Source of the DNA: Halovenus sp.
Lineage (GTDB): Archaea > Halobacteriota > Halobacteria > Halobacteriales > Haloarculaceae
Assembly (NCBI GenBank): GCA_028274925.1
Contig: JAQCNR010000114.1
Span: 1-14,243, forward strand
Reading direction: 5' to 3'
Length of the DNA stretch: 14,243 nt
The notes beneath the pieces are model-generated. The model saw nothing but the letters and a program-made list of their open reading frames with translations. It was not told the DNA's origin and searched no databases. The position numbers were made by a program, and so were the translations under genes. Within the stretch, counting starts at the first letter, position 1. Each line of letters opens with the position of its first letter. Below, in pieces: positions 6,653 through 13,866 of this stretch.

Positions 6653-6727
6653 CGCCCGAGGCGGGAGTGAGCAGACGCGCAGCGTCTGCGAATGCCGACC
6701 GACGTTGTCGGGCGGGATTTGAACCCG
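6653..6727 (-). repeat. Copy 1 of the tRNA-Asp 3' end, interrupted by 51 bp
   Basis: 6653-6666 plus 6718-6727 together equal the last 24 bases of the tRNA-Asp gene (7014-7037): acceptor strand and T arm, same orientation. Between them is a 51-bp insertion bounded by the 7-bp direct repeat GGCGGGA (6660-6666 and 6711-6717). Similarity to the tRNA's downstream flank continues to the left: a GAGTT..CCAA..AGCGCCCGAG pattern at about 6640-6660 matches 6996-7021 with few differences. This shows that flank and tRNA end were duplicated together. Confidence 0.75.
6667..6717. repeat. 51-bp insertion with hairpin inside tRNA-end copy 1
   Basis: The insert splits an otherwise perfect tRNA-end copy and carries a perfect hairpin, GCAGACGC-GCA-GCGTCTGC (6671-6689). 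The GGCGGGA at both edges looks like a target duplication. It contains no ORF. It may be a very small mobile repeat, or the product of slippage between GGCGGGA motifs. Confidence 0.5.
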
Positions 6728-6773
6728 GACGACTTCGTTCGCTACTGCTCACTCGTCGTGTGGTTCAAATCCC
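6714..6773. repeat. Inverted T-arm pair, unit 1 (60 bp)
   Basis: GGGATTTGAACC (6714-6725) and its exact reverse complement GGTTCAAATCCC (6762-6773) enclose 36 bp. The interior shows further partial pairing (GACGAC against GTCGT) and contains CTGCTCACTC, which is shared with unit 2. It can be read as a miniature element with 12-bp terminal inverted repeats or as a long hairpin. Confidence 0.55.
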
Positions 6774-6853
6774 TTCTGTGGGGTATTTACAGCTCACACT
6801 TGTCCCGAGCACACGCTCCGCGGTGCTCGTTATTGTAGTTCGCTGCAAAAGTA

Positions 6854-6877
6854 CGCCCGAGGCGGGATTTGAACCCG
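6854..6877 (-). repeat. Copy 2 of the tRNA-Asp 3' end (24 bp, perfect)
   Basis: These 24 bases are identical to 7014-7037, the acceptor strand plus T arm of tRNA-Asp, in the same orientation and 160 bp away. The sequence to the left (ACACGC at 6811-6816, GCGGT, AGTT, CAA) parallels the flank left of the real tRNA (ACACGC at 6974-6979 and so on). This makes a degenerate tandem unit of about 160 bp. Confidence 0.8.
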
Positions 6878-6937
6878 TGCGGAGACGGTCCTGCTCACTC
6901 CGTTTCGCGGGCGTGCGACTCCTTGTGTTCAAATCCC
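6864..6937. repeat. Inverted T-arm pair, unit 2 (74 bp)
   Basis: GGGATTTGAAC (6864-6874) and GTTCAAATCCC (6927-6937) are exact inverted copies 11 bp long. The interior shares CTGCTCACTC (6891-6900) with unit 1 but is otherwise diverged, so the two units are of the same kind but not recent duplicates. Confidence 0.55.
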
Positions 6938-7013
6938 TCGTTCGTCGCACACAAAATTCAATCGTCGTTCGCGACACGCAAAGCGGTCGCTCACTGAGTT
7001 GAATTCCAAGAAG

Positions 7014-7086
7014 CGCCCGAGGCGGGATTTGAACCCGCGTCACAACCGTGACAGGGTTGTATGATGGGCCACTACACCACCCGGGC
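7014..7086 (-). tRNA. tRNA-Asp (anticodon GTC)
   Basis: Read on the minus strand, the 73-nt gene folds into a full cloverleaf. The acceptor GCCCGGG pairs with CTCGGGC (one G-U), with discriminator G. The D arm is GTGT/ATAC. The anticodon stem CAACC/GGTTG encloses the loop CTGTCAC, with GTC at 7052-7050. The T arm is GCGGG-TTCAAAT-CCCGC. The CCA end is not encoded and no intron is seen. A TATA-like TTAATACTATAA lies about 27-38 bp upstream. Two copies of its 3' end lie directly downstream, which marks the gene as a target of repeated integration or duplication. Confidence 0.96.
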
Positions 7087-7111
7087 TTGCTCGCATATCT
7101 TCATATCCCGG

Positions 7112-7124
7112 TTATAGTATTAAG
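7112..7124 (-). promoter_or_regulatory. Promoter (TATA box) of tRNA-Asp
   Basis: On the minus strand CTTAATACTATAA is centred about 31 bp ahead of the mature tRNA 5' end. It predicts a start near 7091, a few bases before the tRNA. Confidence 0.5.
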
Positions 7125-7154
7125 ACTTTCCAAACGGCGACGGGGCGCGGCCCG

Positions 7155-7170
7155 GAGGTTTATATACGGG
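7155..7170 (+). promoter_or_regulatory. Distal strong promoter ahead of the RNA polymerase operon
   Basis: GGAGGTTTATATACG contains a near-ideal archaeal TATA box (TTTATATA, 7159-7166) with a purine-rich BRE-like flank. The start is expected near 7188, leaving a leader of about 135 nt before rpoH, or a separate short RNA. A direct repeat GCTGTAC (7174-7180, 7186-7192) and a hairpin (7179-7204) coincide with the predicted start and could be a control site. Confidence 0.6.
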
Positions 7171-7268
7171 CCTGCTGTACTGTGAGCTGTACACACAGCG
7201 CAGTCCCACTCTGTGCGATGGGGTCCGGTAGCTTGTGCCAGCGGGATTAGCAACTATTATGTAGCTTC

Positions 7269-7280
7269 CGGATATAAAGA
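7269..7280 (+). promoter_or_regulatory. Proximal promoter of rpoH
   Basis: GGATATAAAG (7270-7279) is a second TATA candidate, about 47 bp ahead of the rpoH ATG. It would give a start near 7300 and a leader of roughly 24 nt. No SD precedes rpoH. Confidence 0.5.
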
Positions 7281-7323
7281 ACTGTAGTATCTCGAAGAGC
7301 TTCTTAGCTGATAAGCCCCACTC

Positions 7324-7551
7324 ATGGTAGATGTAAGCAATCACACACTCGTACCGGACCACAACCTCCTCGAAGAAGGCGAACTCGAGGAGGTTCTAGA
7401 GGAGTATAACATTCAGAAAACAGACCTGCCGAAGATCAAACGCACAGACCCGGCCCTGACCAAGGAGGCAGAGGTCGGTGACGTCGTGAAGATCGTACGG
7501 GACTCACGGACCACAGACGAGGCTGTGGTCTACAGACTGGTGGTGGAATAA
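7324..7551 (+). CDS. rpoH: DNA-directed RNA polymerase subunit H (Rpo5)
   Basis: The 75-residue subunit is the archaeal counterpart of the C-terminal domain of eukaryotic Rpb5. It sits in the jaw that contacts downstream DNA. The signature LPKIKRTDPAL (35-45), followed by VGDVVKIVRDSRTTDEAVVYRLVV (51-74), matches the family almost residue for residue. The start ATG at 7324 gives the usual length for haloarchaeal RpoH. It is the first gene of the polymerase operon, and its TAA shares one base with the rpoB'' ATG (TAATG), so translation is probably coupled. Confidence 0.96.
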   Translation: MVDVSNHTLVPDHNLLEEGELEEVLEEYNIQKTDLPKIKRTDPALTKEAEVGDVVKIVRDSRTTDEAVVYRLVVE

Positions 7552-9113
7552 TGAATATCGAAGACAAACGCAACATATCACGAGAGTATTTTTCACGCGA
7601 ACGGCTCGCAGAACACCACTTCCGGTCGTTTAACGCCTTTCTCGACCGGGGAATGCAGGAGGTCGTCGACGAGAAAGCGACCATCGAAACCGACATCGGG
7701 GACAAAGAGGGCGAGGAACCGGTCTACGTCGAACTCGGCGACGTTCGGATCGTCACGCCCCGCGTCCGAGAAGCAGACGGTAGTGAGGAACTGCTGTACC
7801 CACAGGAAGCCAGACTCCGGAACATCACCTACTCCGCGCCGGTGTTTATGGAGATGGCCGTCATCAAGGGCGGCGAAGAGGAAGAAGAAGTCGTCGTCGA
7901 CCAGACCGAGACGAAAATCGGCCGGATGCCGATTATGGTCGGCTCGAACAAGTGTAACATCGCCGATTTCACCCGCGAGGAACTGATCGATATCGGCGAA
8001 GACCCTGCCGACCCCGGCGGGTATTTCATCGTCAACGGCTCCGAGCGAGTGCTGATGACCAGCGAGGACCTCGCGCCGAACAAGATTCTCGCAGAGACGG
8101 ACACGAAATACGGCGACCAGATCGAAGTTGCCAAGACCTTCAGTCAGCGTCGGGGCTACCGCGCGCTGGTGCTCTGTGAGCGAACGCGAGACGGACTGCT
8201 CGAAGTCTCGTTCCCGTCTGTTTCGGGCAGCGTCAACTTCGTCACGCTCGTGCGTGCGCTCGGACTCGAATCTGACGAGGAGATTGTCCACCGCGTCAGC
8301 GACGACCCCGAGATTGTGAAGTTCATGCTGGAGAATCTGGAGGCTGCTGACGTGCAGACGACCGAGGAAGCCATCGAATCCCTCGGGAAGCGCGTCGCCT
8401 CCGGTCAGGGTAAAAACTACCAGCTCAAACGCGCCAACTACGTCATCGACCGGTATCTGCTCCCGCACCTCCACGAAGAGGGTGTCGAGGAGGAAGACGT
8501 CCGGATCAACAAGGCGTATTATCTCTGCCGGATGGCCGAGGCGTGTTTCGAGCTTGCACTCGACCGCCGAGACCCAGACGACAAGGACCATTACGCCAAC
8601 AAGCGCCTGAAAGTGTCAGGTGACCTGATGCGAGACCTGTTCCGGACGGCCCTGAACAAACTCGCACGGGACGTGAAATACCAGCTCGAACGAGCCAATA
8701 TGCGAAACCGTCAGCTGTCAGTGTCGACGGTCGTTCGGTCGGACGTGCTGACCGAACGGCTCGAGCACCCGATTGCGACGGGGAACTGGGTCGGTGGCCG
8801 CTCTGGCGTGAGCCAACTGGTCGACCGGACCGACTATATGGGTGTGCTGAGCCACCTGCGCCGACTCCGCTCGCCGCTCAGTCGTTCACAGCCACACTTC
8901 GAGGCACGGGACCTGCACGCGACCCAGTGGGGTCGTATCTGTCCGTCGGAGACGCCCGAGGGGCCGAACTGTGGACTGGTCAAAAACTTCGCGCAGGCGA
9001 TGGAACTGTCCCAGAACGTCGAAGACGAACAGGAGCTGAAACAGGAACTTGCGCAGATGGGAGTCGAGGGCATCCCAGGCATCGAGAGCGTCGAACAGCC
9101 CGCAGACGACTAA
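7551..9113 (+). CDS. rpoB2: DNA-directed RNA polymerase subunit B'' (Rpo2N)
   Basis: The 520-residue N-terminal half of the Rpb2/beta subunit (protrusion, lobe and fork), encoded separately as usual in haloarchaea and many methanogens. Diagnostic stretches are GGYFIVNGSERVLMTSEDLA (156-175), LERANMRNRQLSVS in the fork region, and SPLSRSQPHFEARDLHATQW followed by CPSETPEGPNCGLVKN (464-479). The last of these lines the hybrid channel and corresponds to the rifampicin-site neighbourhood of bacterial beta. The protein ends just past this conserved block, at the normal B''/B' split. The start overlaps the rpoH stop by one base; only a weak GGTGG precedes it. The gene leads into rpoB' with a single base between stop and start. 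Confidence 0.96.
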   Translation: MNIEDKRNISREYFSRERLAEHHFRSFNAFLDRGMQEVVDEKATIETDIGDKEGEEPVYVELGDVRIVTPRVREADGSEELLYPQEARLRNITYSAPVFMEMAVIKGGEEEEEVVVDQTETKIGRMPIMVGSNKCNIADFTREELIDIGEDPADPGGYFIVNGSERVLMTSEDLAPNKILAETDTKYGDQIEVAKTFSQRRGYRALVLCERTRDGLLEVSFPSVSGSVNFVTLVRALGLESDEEIVHRVSDDPEIVKFMLENLEAADVQTTEEAIESLGKRVASGQGKNYQLKRANYVIDRYLLPHLHEEGVEEEDVRINKAYYLCRMAEACFELALDRRDPDDKDHYANKRLKVSGDLMRDLFRTALNKLARDVKYQLERANMRNRQLSVSTVVRSDVLTERLEHPIATGNWVGGRSGVSQLVDRTDYMGVLSHLRRLRSPLSRSQPHFEARDLHATQWGRICPSETPEGPNCGLVKNFAQAMELSQNVEDEQELKQELAQMGVEGIPGIESVEQPADD

Positions 9114-9114
9114 T

Positions 9115-10944
9115 ATGAGTCAGCAACAACGAGAAGCGAAAGTCTACGTCAACGGGTCACTGGTGGGGACACATCCCCAGCCAGAGAAACTTGCAGAGCA
9201 GATCCGCCAGGCTCGTCGCCGCGGCGACATCAGCCAGATGGTCAACGTCTCGGTGGACGAGAACACCGACGAAATCATCGTCAACGCGGACGCGGGTCGC
9301 GCACGGCGCCCGCTGCTCGTCGTCGAGAACGGCGAACCGCTGATCGACGACGAGGAAATCGAGGCACTGGAGAACGGTGACATCGAGTTTCAGGACCTTG
9401 TCGACCGCGGACTGGTCGACTTCATCGACGCCGAGGAGGAGGGAGACATCCTCGTTGGCGTCGACGAGGAGGAACTGACCGACAACCACACACACCTCGA
9501 AATCGACCCACAGCTGATGTTTGGTATCGGTGCGGGGATGATTCCGTACCCCGAGCACAACGCCAGCCCGCGGATTACGATGGGGTCGGGGATGATCAAG
9601 CAGTCGCTGGGCCTGCCGTCGGCGAACTACCGAATTCGCCCGGACACACGCCAGCACCTGCTGCACTACCCACAGCTGTCGATGGTCAAAACCCAGACGA
9701 CCGAGCAAATTGGGTACGACGACCGGCCGGCCGCACAGAACTTCGTCGTTGCCGTGATGTCCTACGAGGGGTTCAACATCGAGGACGCACTCGTCATGAA
9801 CCAGGGCTCGGTTGAGCGCGCGCTCGCCCGGTCACACTTCTTCCGGACCTACGAGGGCGAAGAACGACGCTATCCGGGCGGTCAGGAAGACCGCTTCGAG
9901 ATTCCCGACGAGGAAGTTCGCGGCGCACGAGGTGAGGAAGCGTACACACACCTCGACGAAGATGGTCTCGTCAACCCCGAGACCGAAGTCGGCGAGAACG
10001 CCGTCCTGCTCGGGAAGACCTCACCGCCGCGATTCCTCGAAGAGCCAGACGATATGGGTGGACTCTCGCCACAGAAGCGCCGAGAGACGAGCGTGACGAT
10101 GCGCTCGGGCGAATCTGGCGTCGTCGATACGGTGACGCTGATGGAGAACGAGGATGGCTCGAAGCTCTCGAAGGTCTCCGTTCGAGACGAGCGAATCCCA
10201 GAACTGGGCGACAAGTTCGCCAGTCGACACGGACAGAAAGGTGTCGTTGGCCACATCGCCCCGCAGGAGGATATGCCGTTCACCGAGCAGGGTGTCGTTC
10301 CGGACCTCATCCTGAACCCGCACGCACTGCCGTCGCGGATGACCGTCGGCCACATTCTGGAGATGATTGGTGGCAAGGTCGGGTCACTCGAAGGACGGCG
10401 TGTCGACGGGACCGCCTTCACCGGCGAGGACGAGGACGAACTGCGCGGGTCGCTGGAAGACCACGGCTTCAACTCCAGCGGCAAGGAGACCATGTATTCC
10501 GGTATCACTGGCGAGAAAATCGACGCCGAGATTTTCGTCGGCACGATTTTCTACCAGAAGCTGTACCACATGGTCTCGAACAAGATTCACGCCCGCTCGC
10601 GCGGCCCGGTGCAGGTGCTGACCCGCCAGCCAACGGAGGGTCGTGCCCGTGAGGGTGGCCTGCGTATCGGAGAGATGGAACGGGACGTGTTCATTGGCCA
10701 CGGCGCGGCGATGACACTCAAGGAACGACTCCTCGACGAGTCCGACCGCGAGTGGATCAACGTCTGTGGCGAGTGTGGGATGTCTGCCGTCGAAAATGTC
10801 GAGCAGCGCCGTGTCTACTGTCCGAACTGTGACGAAGAAACCAACGTCCACGAGGTGGAGATGTCGTATGCATTCAAACTCCTCCTGGACGAGATGAAAG
10901 CACTCGGAATCGCACCGCGGATCGAACTGGAGGAGGCAGTATAA
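9115..10944 (+). CDS. rpoB1: DNA-directed RNA polymerase subunit B' (Rpo2C)
   Basis: The 609-residue C-terminal half of Rpb2/beta. It contains GFNIEDALVMNQGSVERALA, the active-site-proximal GDKFASRHGQKGVVG (365-379) with the lysine that contacts RNA, and HALPSRMTVGHILE. The C-terminal zinc ribbon has Cys551, Cys554, Cys569 and Cys572. The open frame extends upstream to 9049, but that would overlap rpoB''. The ATG at 9115, one base after the rpoB'' stop, gives the family's usual MSQQQREAKVYVNG start. No SD is seen, so initiation is probably by coupling or re-initiation. Its TAA directly abuts the rpoA' ATG. Confidence 0.96.
   Translation: MSQQQREAKVYVNGSLVGTHPQPEKLAEQIRQARRRGDISQMVNVSVDENTDEIIVNADAGRARRPLLVVENGEPLIDDEEIEALENGDIEFQDLVDRGLVDFIDAEEEGDILVGVDEEELTDNHTHLEIDPQLMFGIGAGMIPYPEHNASPRITMGSGMIKQSLGLPSANYRIRPDTRQHLLHYPQLSMVKTQTTEQIGYDDRPAAQNFVVAVMSYEGFNIEDALVMNQGSVERALARSHFFRTYEGEERRYPGGQEDRFEIPDEEVRGARGEEAYTHLDEDGLVNPETEVGENAVLLGKTSPPRFLEEPDDMGGLSPQKRRETSVTMRSGESGVVDTVTLMENEDGSKLSKVSVRDERIPELGDKFASRHGQKGVVGHIAPQEDMPFTEQGVVPDLILNPHALPSRMTVGHILEMIGGKVGSLEGRRVDGTAFTGEDEDELRGSLEDHGFNSSGKETMYSGITGEKIDAEIFVGTIFYQKLYHMVSNKIHARSRGPVQVLTRQPTEGRAREGGLRIGEMERDVFIGHGAAMTLKERLLDESDREWINVCGECGMSAVENVEQRRVYCPNCDEETNVHEVEMSYAFKLLLDEMKALGIAPRIELEEAV
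10929..10936 (+). promoter_or_regulatory. Shine-Dalgarno site of rpoA' within the end of rpoB'
   Basis: GGAGGAGG at 10929-10936 encodes the terminal Glu residues of RpoB'. It lies eight bases ahead of the rpoA' ATG, an optimal spacing for pairing with the 16S 3' end. Confidence 0.65.
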
Positions 10945-13854
10945 ATGAGTCAGCAAGCACCACAGGAGATTGGGCAACTCAGCTTCGGGCTGATGGACCC
11001 CGAGGAGTACCGCGAGATGAGTGCCACGAAGATCATCACAGCCGACACCTACGACGACGACGGCTTCCCCATCGACATGGGGCTGATGGACCCACGACTC
11101 GGCGTGATCGACCCGGGTCTGGAGTGCAAGACCTGCGGCAAACACTCGGGTTCGTGTAACGGCCACTTCGGCCACATCGAACTCGCTGCCCCAGTCATCC
11201 ACGTTGGCTTCGCCAAACTCATTCGGCGACTGCTTCGCGGAACGTGTCGAGAGTGCGCGAAACTCTGTCTCACCGAAGACGAGAAGCGAGAGTTCATCGA
11301 CAACCTCGACCGAACTCGCGCGCTGGGGCAGGACCTCAACGACGTGACGAAATCGGCAATCCGGCAGGCGCGGAAGAAAGACCGCTGTCCGCACTGTAGC
11401 GAACCACAGTACGACATTCAGCACGAGAAGCCGACGACCTACTACGAGGTGCAGCAGGTGTTGTCCTCGGAGTACTCCGACATGATCGCCGAAGCGATGG
11501 AACCCGGCGAGGACTCCGAACGAGTCACGCCGACGGAACTCGCCGAGGAAACGGGTATCGACGCCGGACGAATTCAAGAGATTCTCTCCGGCGAGTTCCG
11601 ACCACGCGAAGAGGACCGGAAAGCAATCGAATCAGCCCTCGATGTCGACCTGACCGAGGAGGACATGAACAAGCTGATGCCCAGCGACATCCGGGACTGG
11701 TTCGAGGCCATTCCCGACGAAGATATCGAAGTGCTGGGAATCAACTCCGACCGCTCGCGGCCGGAGTGGATGATTCTCACAGTGCTTCCGGTGCCGCCGG
11801 TCACGGCACGACCGTCGATTACGCTGGACAACGGCCAGCGCAGTGAGGACGACCTCACACACAAACTGGTCGACATTATCCGGATCAACCAGCGGTTCAT
11901 GGAGAACCGCGAGGCCGGTGCCCCGCAACTGATTATCGAGGACCTCTGGGAACTGCTGCAGTACCACGTCACCACCTTCATGGACAACGAGATTTCCGGA
12001 ACGCCGCCGGCCCGACACCGCTCGGGACGGCCGCTGAAGACCCTCTCCCAGCGACTCAAGGGCAAAGAGGGTCGTTTCCGTGGCTCGCTGTCCGGGAAAC
12101 GTGTGAACTTCTCCGCTCGGACTGTCATCTCGCCTGACCCGACCCTTTCGCTGAACGAGGTCGGTGTGCCGGACCGGGTTGCCAAGGAGATGACCCAGAC
12201 GATGAACGTCAACGAGCGTAATCTGGACGAGGCCCGCCGCTACGTCAGCAACGGGCCGGAGGCCCATCCGGGCGCGAACTACGTGCGACGTGCGGACGGC
12301 CGCCGACTCAAAGTCACCGAGAAAAACTGCGAGGAACTCGCAGAGAAGGTCGAACCGGGCTGGGAGGTCTCACGACATCTCATCGACGGCGACATCGTGA
12401 TTTTCAACCGGCAGCCGTCGCTGCACCGGATGTCGATTATGGCTCACGAAGTCGTCGTGATGCCGTACAAGACGTTCCGTCTCAACACCGTTGTCTGTCC
12501 GCCGTACAACGCAGACTTCGACGGCGACGAGATGAACATGCACGCGCTGCAAAACGAGGAGGCACGGGCCGAGGCCCGCGTCTTGATGCGTGTCCAGGAG
12601 CAGATGCTCAGTCCTCGCTTCGGGGAGAACATCCTCGGCGCGATTCAGGACCACGTCACCGCGACGTACCTGCTGACCAACGAGAATCCACACTTCAACG
12701 AGACGCAGGCACTGGACCTGCTCCGGGCGACAAGCATCGACGAACTGCCCGACGCGGACGGCACTGAAGACGGCGCGGAGTACTGGACCGGTCGGACGGT
12801 CTTCTCCGAACTGCTGCCTGAGGACCTCAATCTCGAGTTCATGTCCTCGGCAGGCGACAACGTCCTCATCGAGAACGGCGAACTCGTCGAGGGGACAATC
12901 GACGAGGACGCAGTCGGTGCCTTCGGCGGTGAAGTCGTCGACACCATCGCCAAGCAGTACTCACGAACCCGCGGTCGGATCTTCATCAACGAAGTCTCCT
13001 CGGTGGCTGTCCGAACCATCATGCACTTCGGGTTCTCGATCAGTATCGACGACGAGTCGATTCCGCCGGCCGCGCAGGCACAGGTCGACGAGGCAATCGA
13101 AGAAGCCAACGAGCGTGTCGAAGAACTCATCGACACCTACGAGGCGGGCGAACTCGAATCCCTGCCGGGTCGGACCATCGACGAGACCCTCGAGATGAAA
13201 ATCATGCAGACGCTCGGCCAGGCACGGGACTCCGCAGGTGACATCGCCGAAGACAGCTTCGACGACGACAACCCGGCGGTCGTGATGGCCGAATCTGGTG
13301 CGCGTGGCTCGATGCTGAACCTCACGCAGATGGCTGGCTGTGTCGGCCAGCAGGCAGTCCGTGGCGAGCGTATCAACCGCGGCTACGAGAACCGCACCCT
13401 GAGCCACTTCGAGGAGAACGACCTCTCTGCGGACGCCCACGGCTTCGTGGAACACTCCTACCGTGAGGGACTGAATCCCAAGGAGTTCTTCTTCCACGCG
13501 ATGGGTGGCCGCGAGGGGCTGGTCGATACCGCAGTCCGAACGTCGAAGTCGGGCTATCTCCAGCGCCGACTCATCAACGCGCTGTCCGAACTGGAAACGC
13601 AGTACGACGGCACCGTCCGGGACACCTCGGATACGGTCGTCCAGTTCGAGTTCGGCGAGGACGGTACCTCGCCGGTCGAGGTTTCAAGCTCCGAAGACGA
13701 AGCGGCGGTCGACGTCGAAGAGATTGCAGACCGCGTGATGGAAAGCGAGTTCGCCGACGAGAACGAGAAAGACGAGTTCCTCGGAGAGACCCGCGAGCCG
13801 ACGAACCTCTCCGAGCACGCCGACGACTGGTGGCTCGCACAGAGTGACGACTGA
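10945..13854 (+). CDS. rpoA1: DNA-directed RNA polymerase subunit A' (Rpo1N)
   Basis: The 969-residue N-terminal part of the largest subunit (Rpb1/beta'), forming the clamp head, active centre and funnel. The catalytic magnesium-binding motif NADFDGDEMNMH lies at 522-533 (Asp524, 526, 528). The N-terminal zinc site uses Cys61, Cys64, Cys71 and His74; a second uses Cys101, Cys104, Cys148 and Cys151. LKGKEGRFRGSLSGKRVNFS, FNRQPSLHRMSIMAHEVVV and the bridge-helix region FFFHAMGGREGLVDTAVRT are all present, so the protein looks intact and intein-free. Residues about 170-240 form an acidic haloarchaeal insertion with an HTH-like pattern. The C-terminus is an acidic tail after the trigger-loop region, the normal A'/A'' split. 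The start abuts the rpoB' stop and has a good SD. Confidence 0.97.
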   Translation: MSQQAPQEIGQLSFGLMDPEEYREMSATKIITADTYDDDGFPIDMGLMDPRLGVIDPGLECKTCGKHSGSCNGHFGHIELAAPVIHVGFAKLIRRLLRGTCRECAKLCLTEDEKREFIDNLDRTRALGQDLNDVTKSAIRQARKKDRCPHCSEPQYDIQHEKPTTYYEVQQVLSSEYSDMIAEAMEPGEDSERVTPTELAEETGIDAGRIQEILSGEFRPREEDRKAIESALDVDLTEEDMNKLMPSDIRDWFEAIPDEDIEVLGINSDRSRPEWMILTVLPVPPVTARPSITLDNGQRSEDDLTHKLVDIIRINQRFMENREAGAPQLIIEDLWELLQYHVTTFMDNEISGTPPARHRSGRPLKTLSQRLKGKEGRFRGSLSGKRVNFSARTVISPDPTLSLNEVGVPDRVAKEMTQTMNVNERNLDEARRYVSNGPEAHPGANYVRRADGRRLKVTEKNCEELAEKVEPGWEVSRHLIDGDIVIFNRQPSLHRMSIMAHEVVVMPYKTFRLNTVVCPPYNADFDGDEMNMHALQNEEARAEARVLMRVQEQMLSPRFGENILGAIQDHVTATYLLTNENPHFNETQALDLLRATSIDELPDADGTEDGAEYWTGRTVFSELLPEDLNLEFMSSAGDNVLIENGELVEGTIDEDAVGAFGGEVVDTIAKQYSRTRGRIFINEVSSVAVRTIMHFGFSISIDDESIPPAAQAQVDEAIEEANERVEELIDTYEAGELESLPGRTIDETLEMKIMQTLGQARDSAGDIAEDSFDDDNPAVVMAESGARGSMLNLTQMAGCVGQQAVRGERINRGYENRTLSHFEENDLSADAHGFVEHSYREGLNPKEFFFHAMGGREGLVDTAVRTSKSGYLQRRLINALSELETQYDGTVRDTSDTVVQFEFGEDGTSPVEVSSSEDEAAVDVEEIADRVMESEFADENEKDEFLGETREPTNLSEHADDWWLAQSDD

Positions 13855-13856
13855 TT

Positions 13857-13863
13857 AGGTGAT
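13857..13863 (+). promoter_or_regulatory. Shine-Dalgarno site of rpoA''
   Basis: AGGTGAT lies in the 12-bp gap between rpoA' and rpoA'', three bases before the ATG. It is complementary to AUCACCU of 16S rRNA, in the same register as the dapB site. Confidence 0.65.
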
Positions 13864-13866
13864 ATC

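Noticed and set aside
6755..6780. Possible plus-strand tRNA suggested by GGTTCAAATCCC
   Set aside because: No acceptor, D or anticodon arms can be formed around it, nor around the second copy at 6927. It is only the inverted T-arm of a repeat unit.
6667..7002. 111-aa plus-strand frame across the repeat array
   Set aside because: It simply translates the inverted T-arm repeats (GFEP and FKS strings come from GGATTTGAACCC and TTCAAATCC). It has no promoter or SD and crosses two repeat units, so it is not a gene.
9049..9114. Upstream extension of rpoB'
   Set aside because: It would overlap the conserved end of rpoB''. The ATG at 9115 gives the standard haloarchaeal N-terminus.
10384..11577. 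397-aa open frame on the minus strand opposite rpoB'/rpoA'
   Set aside because: It is antisense to highly conserved polymerase genes and has no domain character. Long antisense frames are expected in GC-rich haloarchaeal DNA with biased third positions. The same applies to the 332-aa frame at 7593-8591 and the smaller antisense frames.
10945..13854. Intein in rpoA'
   Set aside because: All conserved blocks follow at normal spacing, including the active-site NADFDGDEMNMH. The only extra segment is the short acidic HTH-like insertion, which lacks splice motifs.
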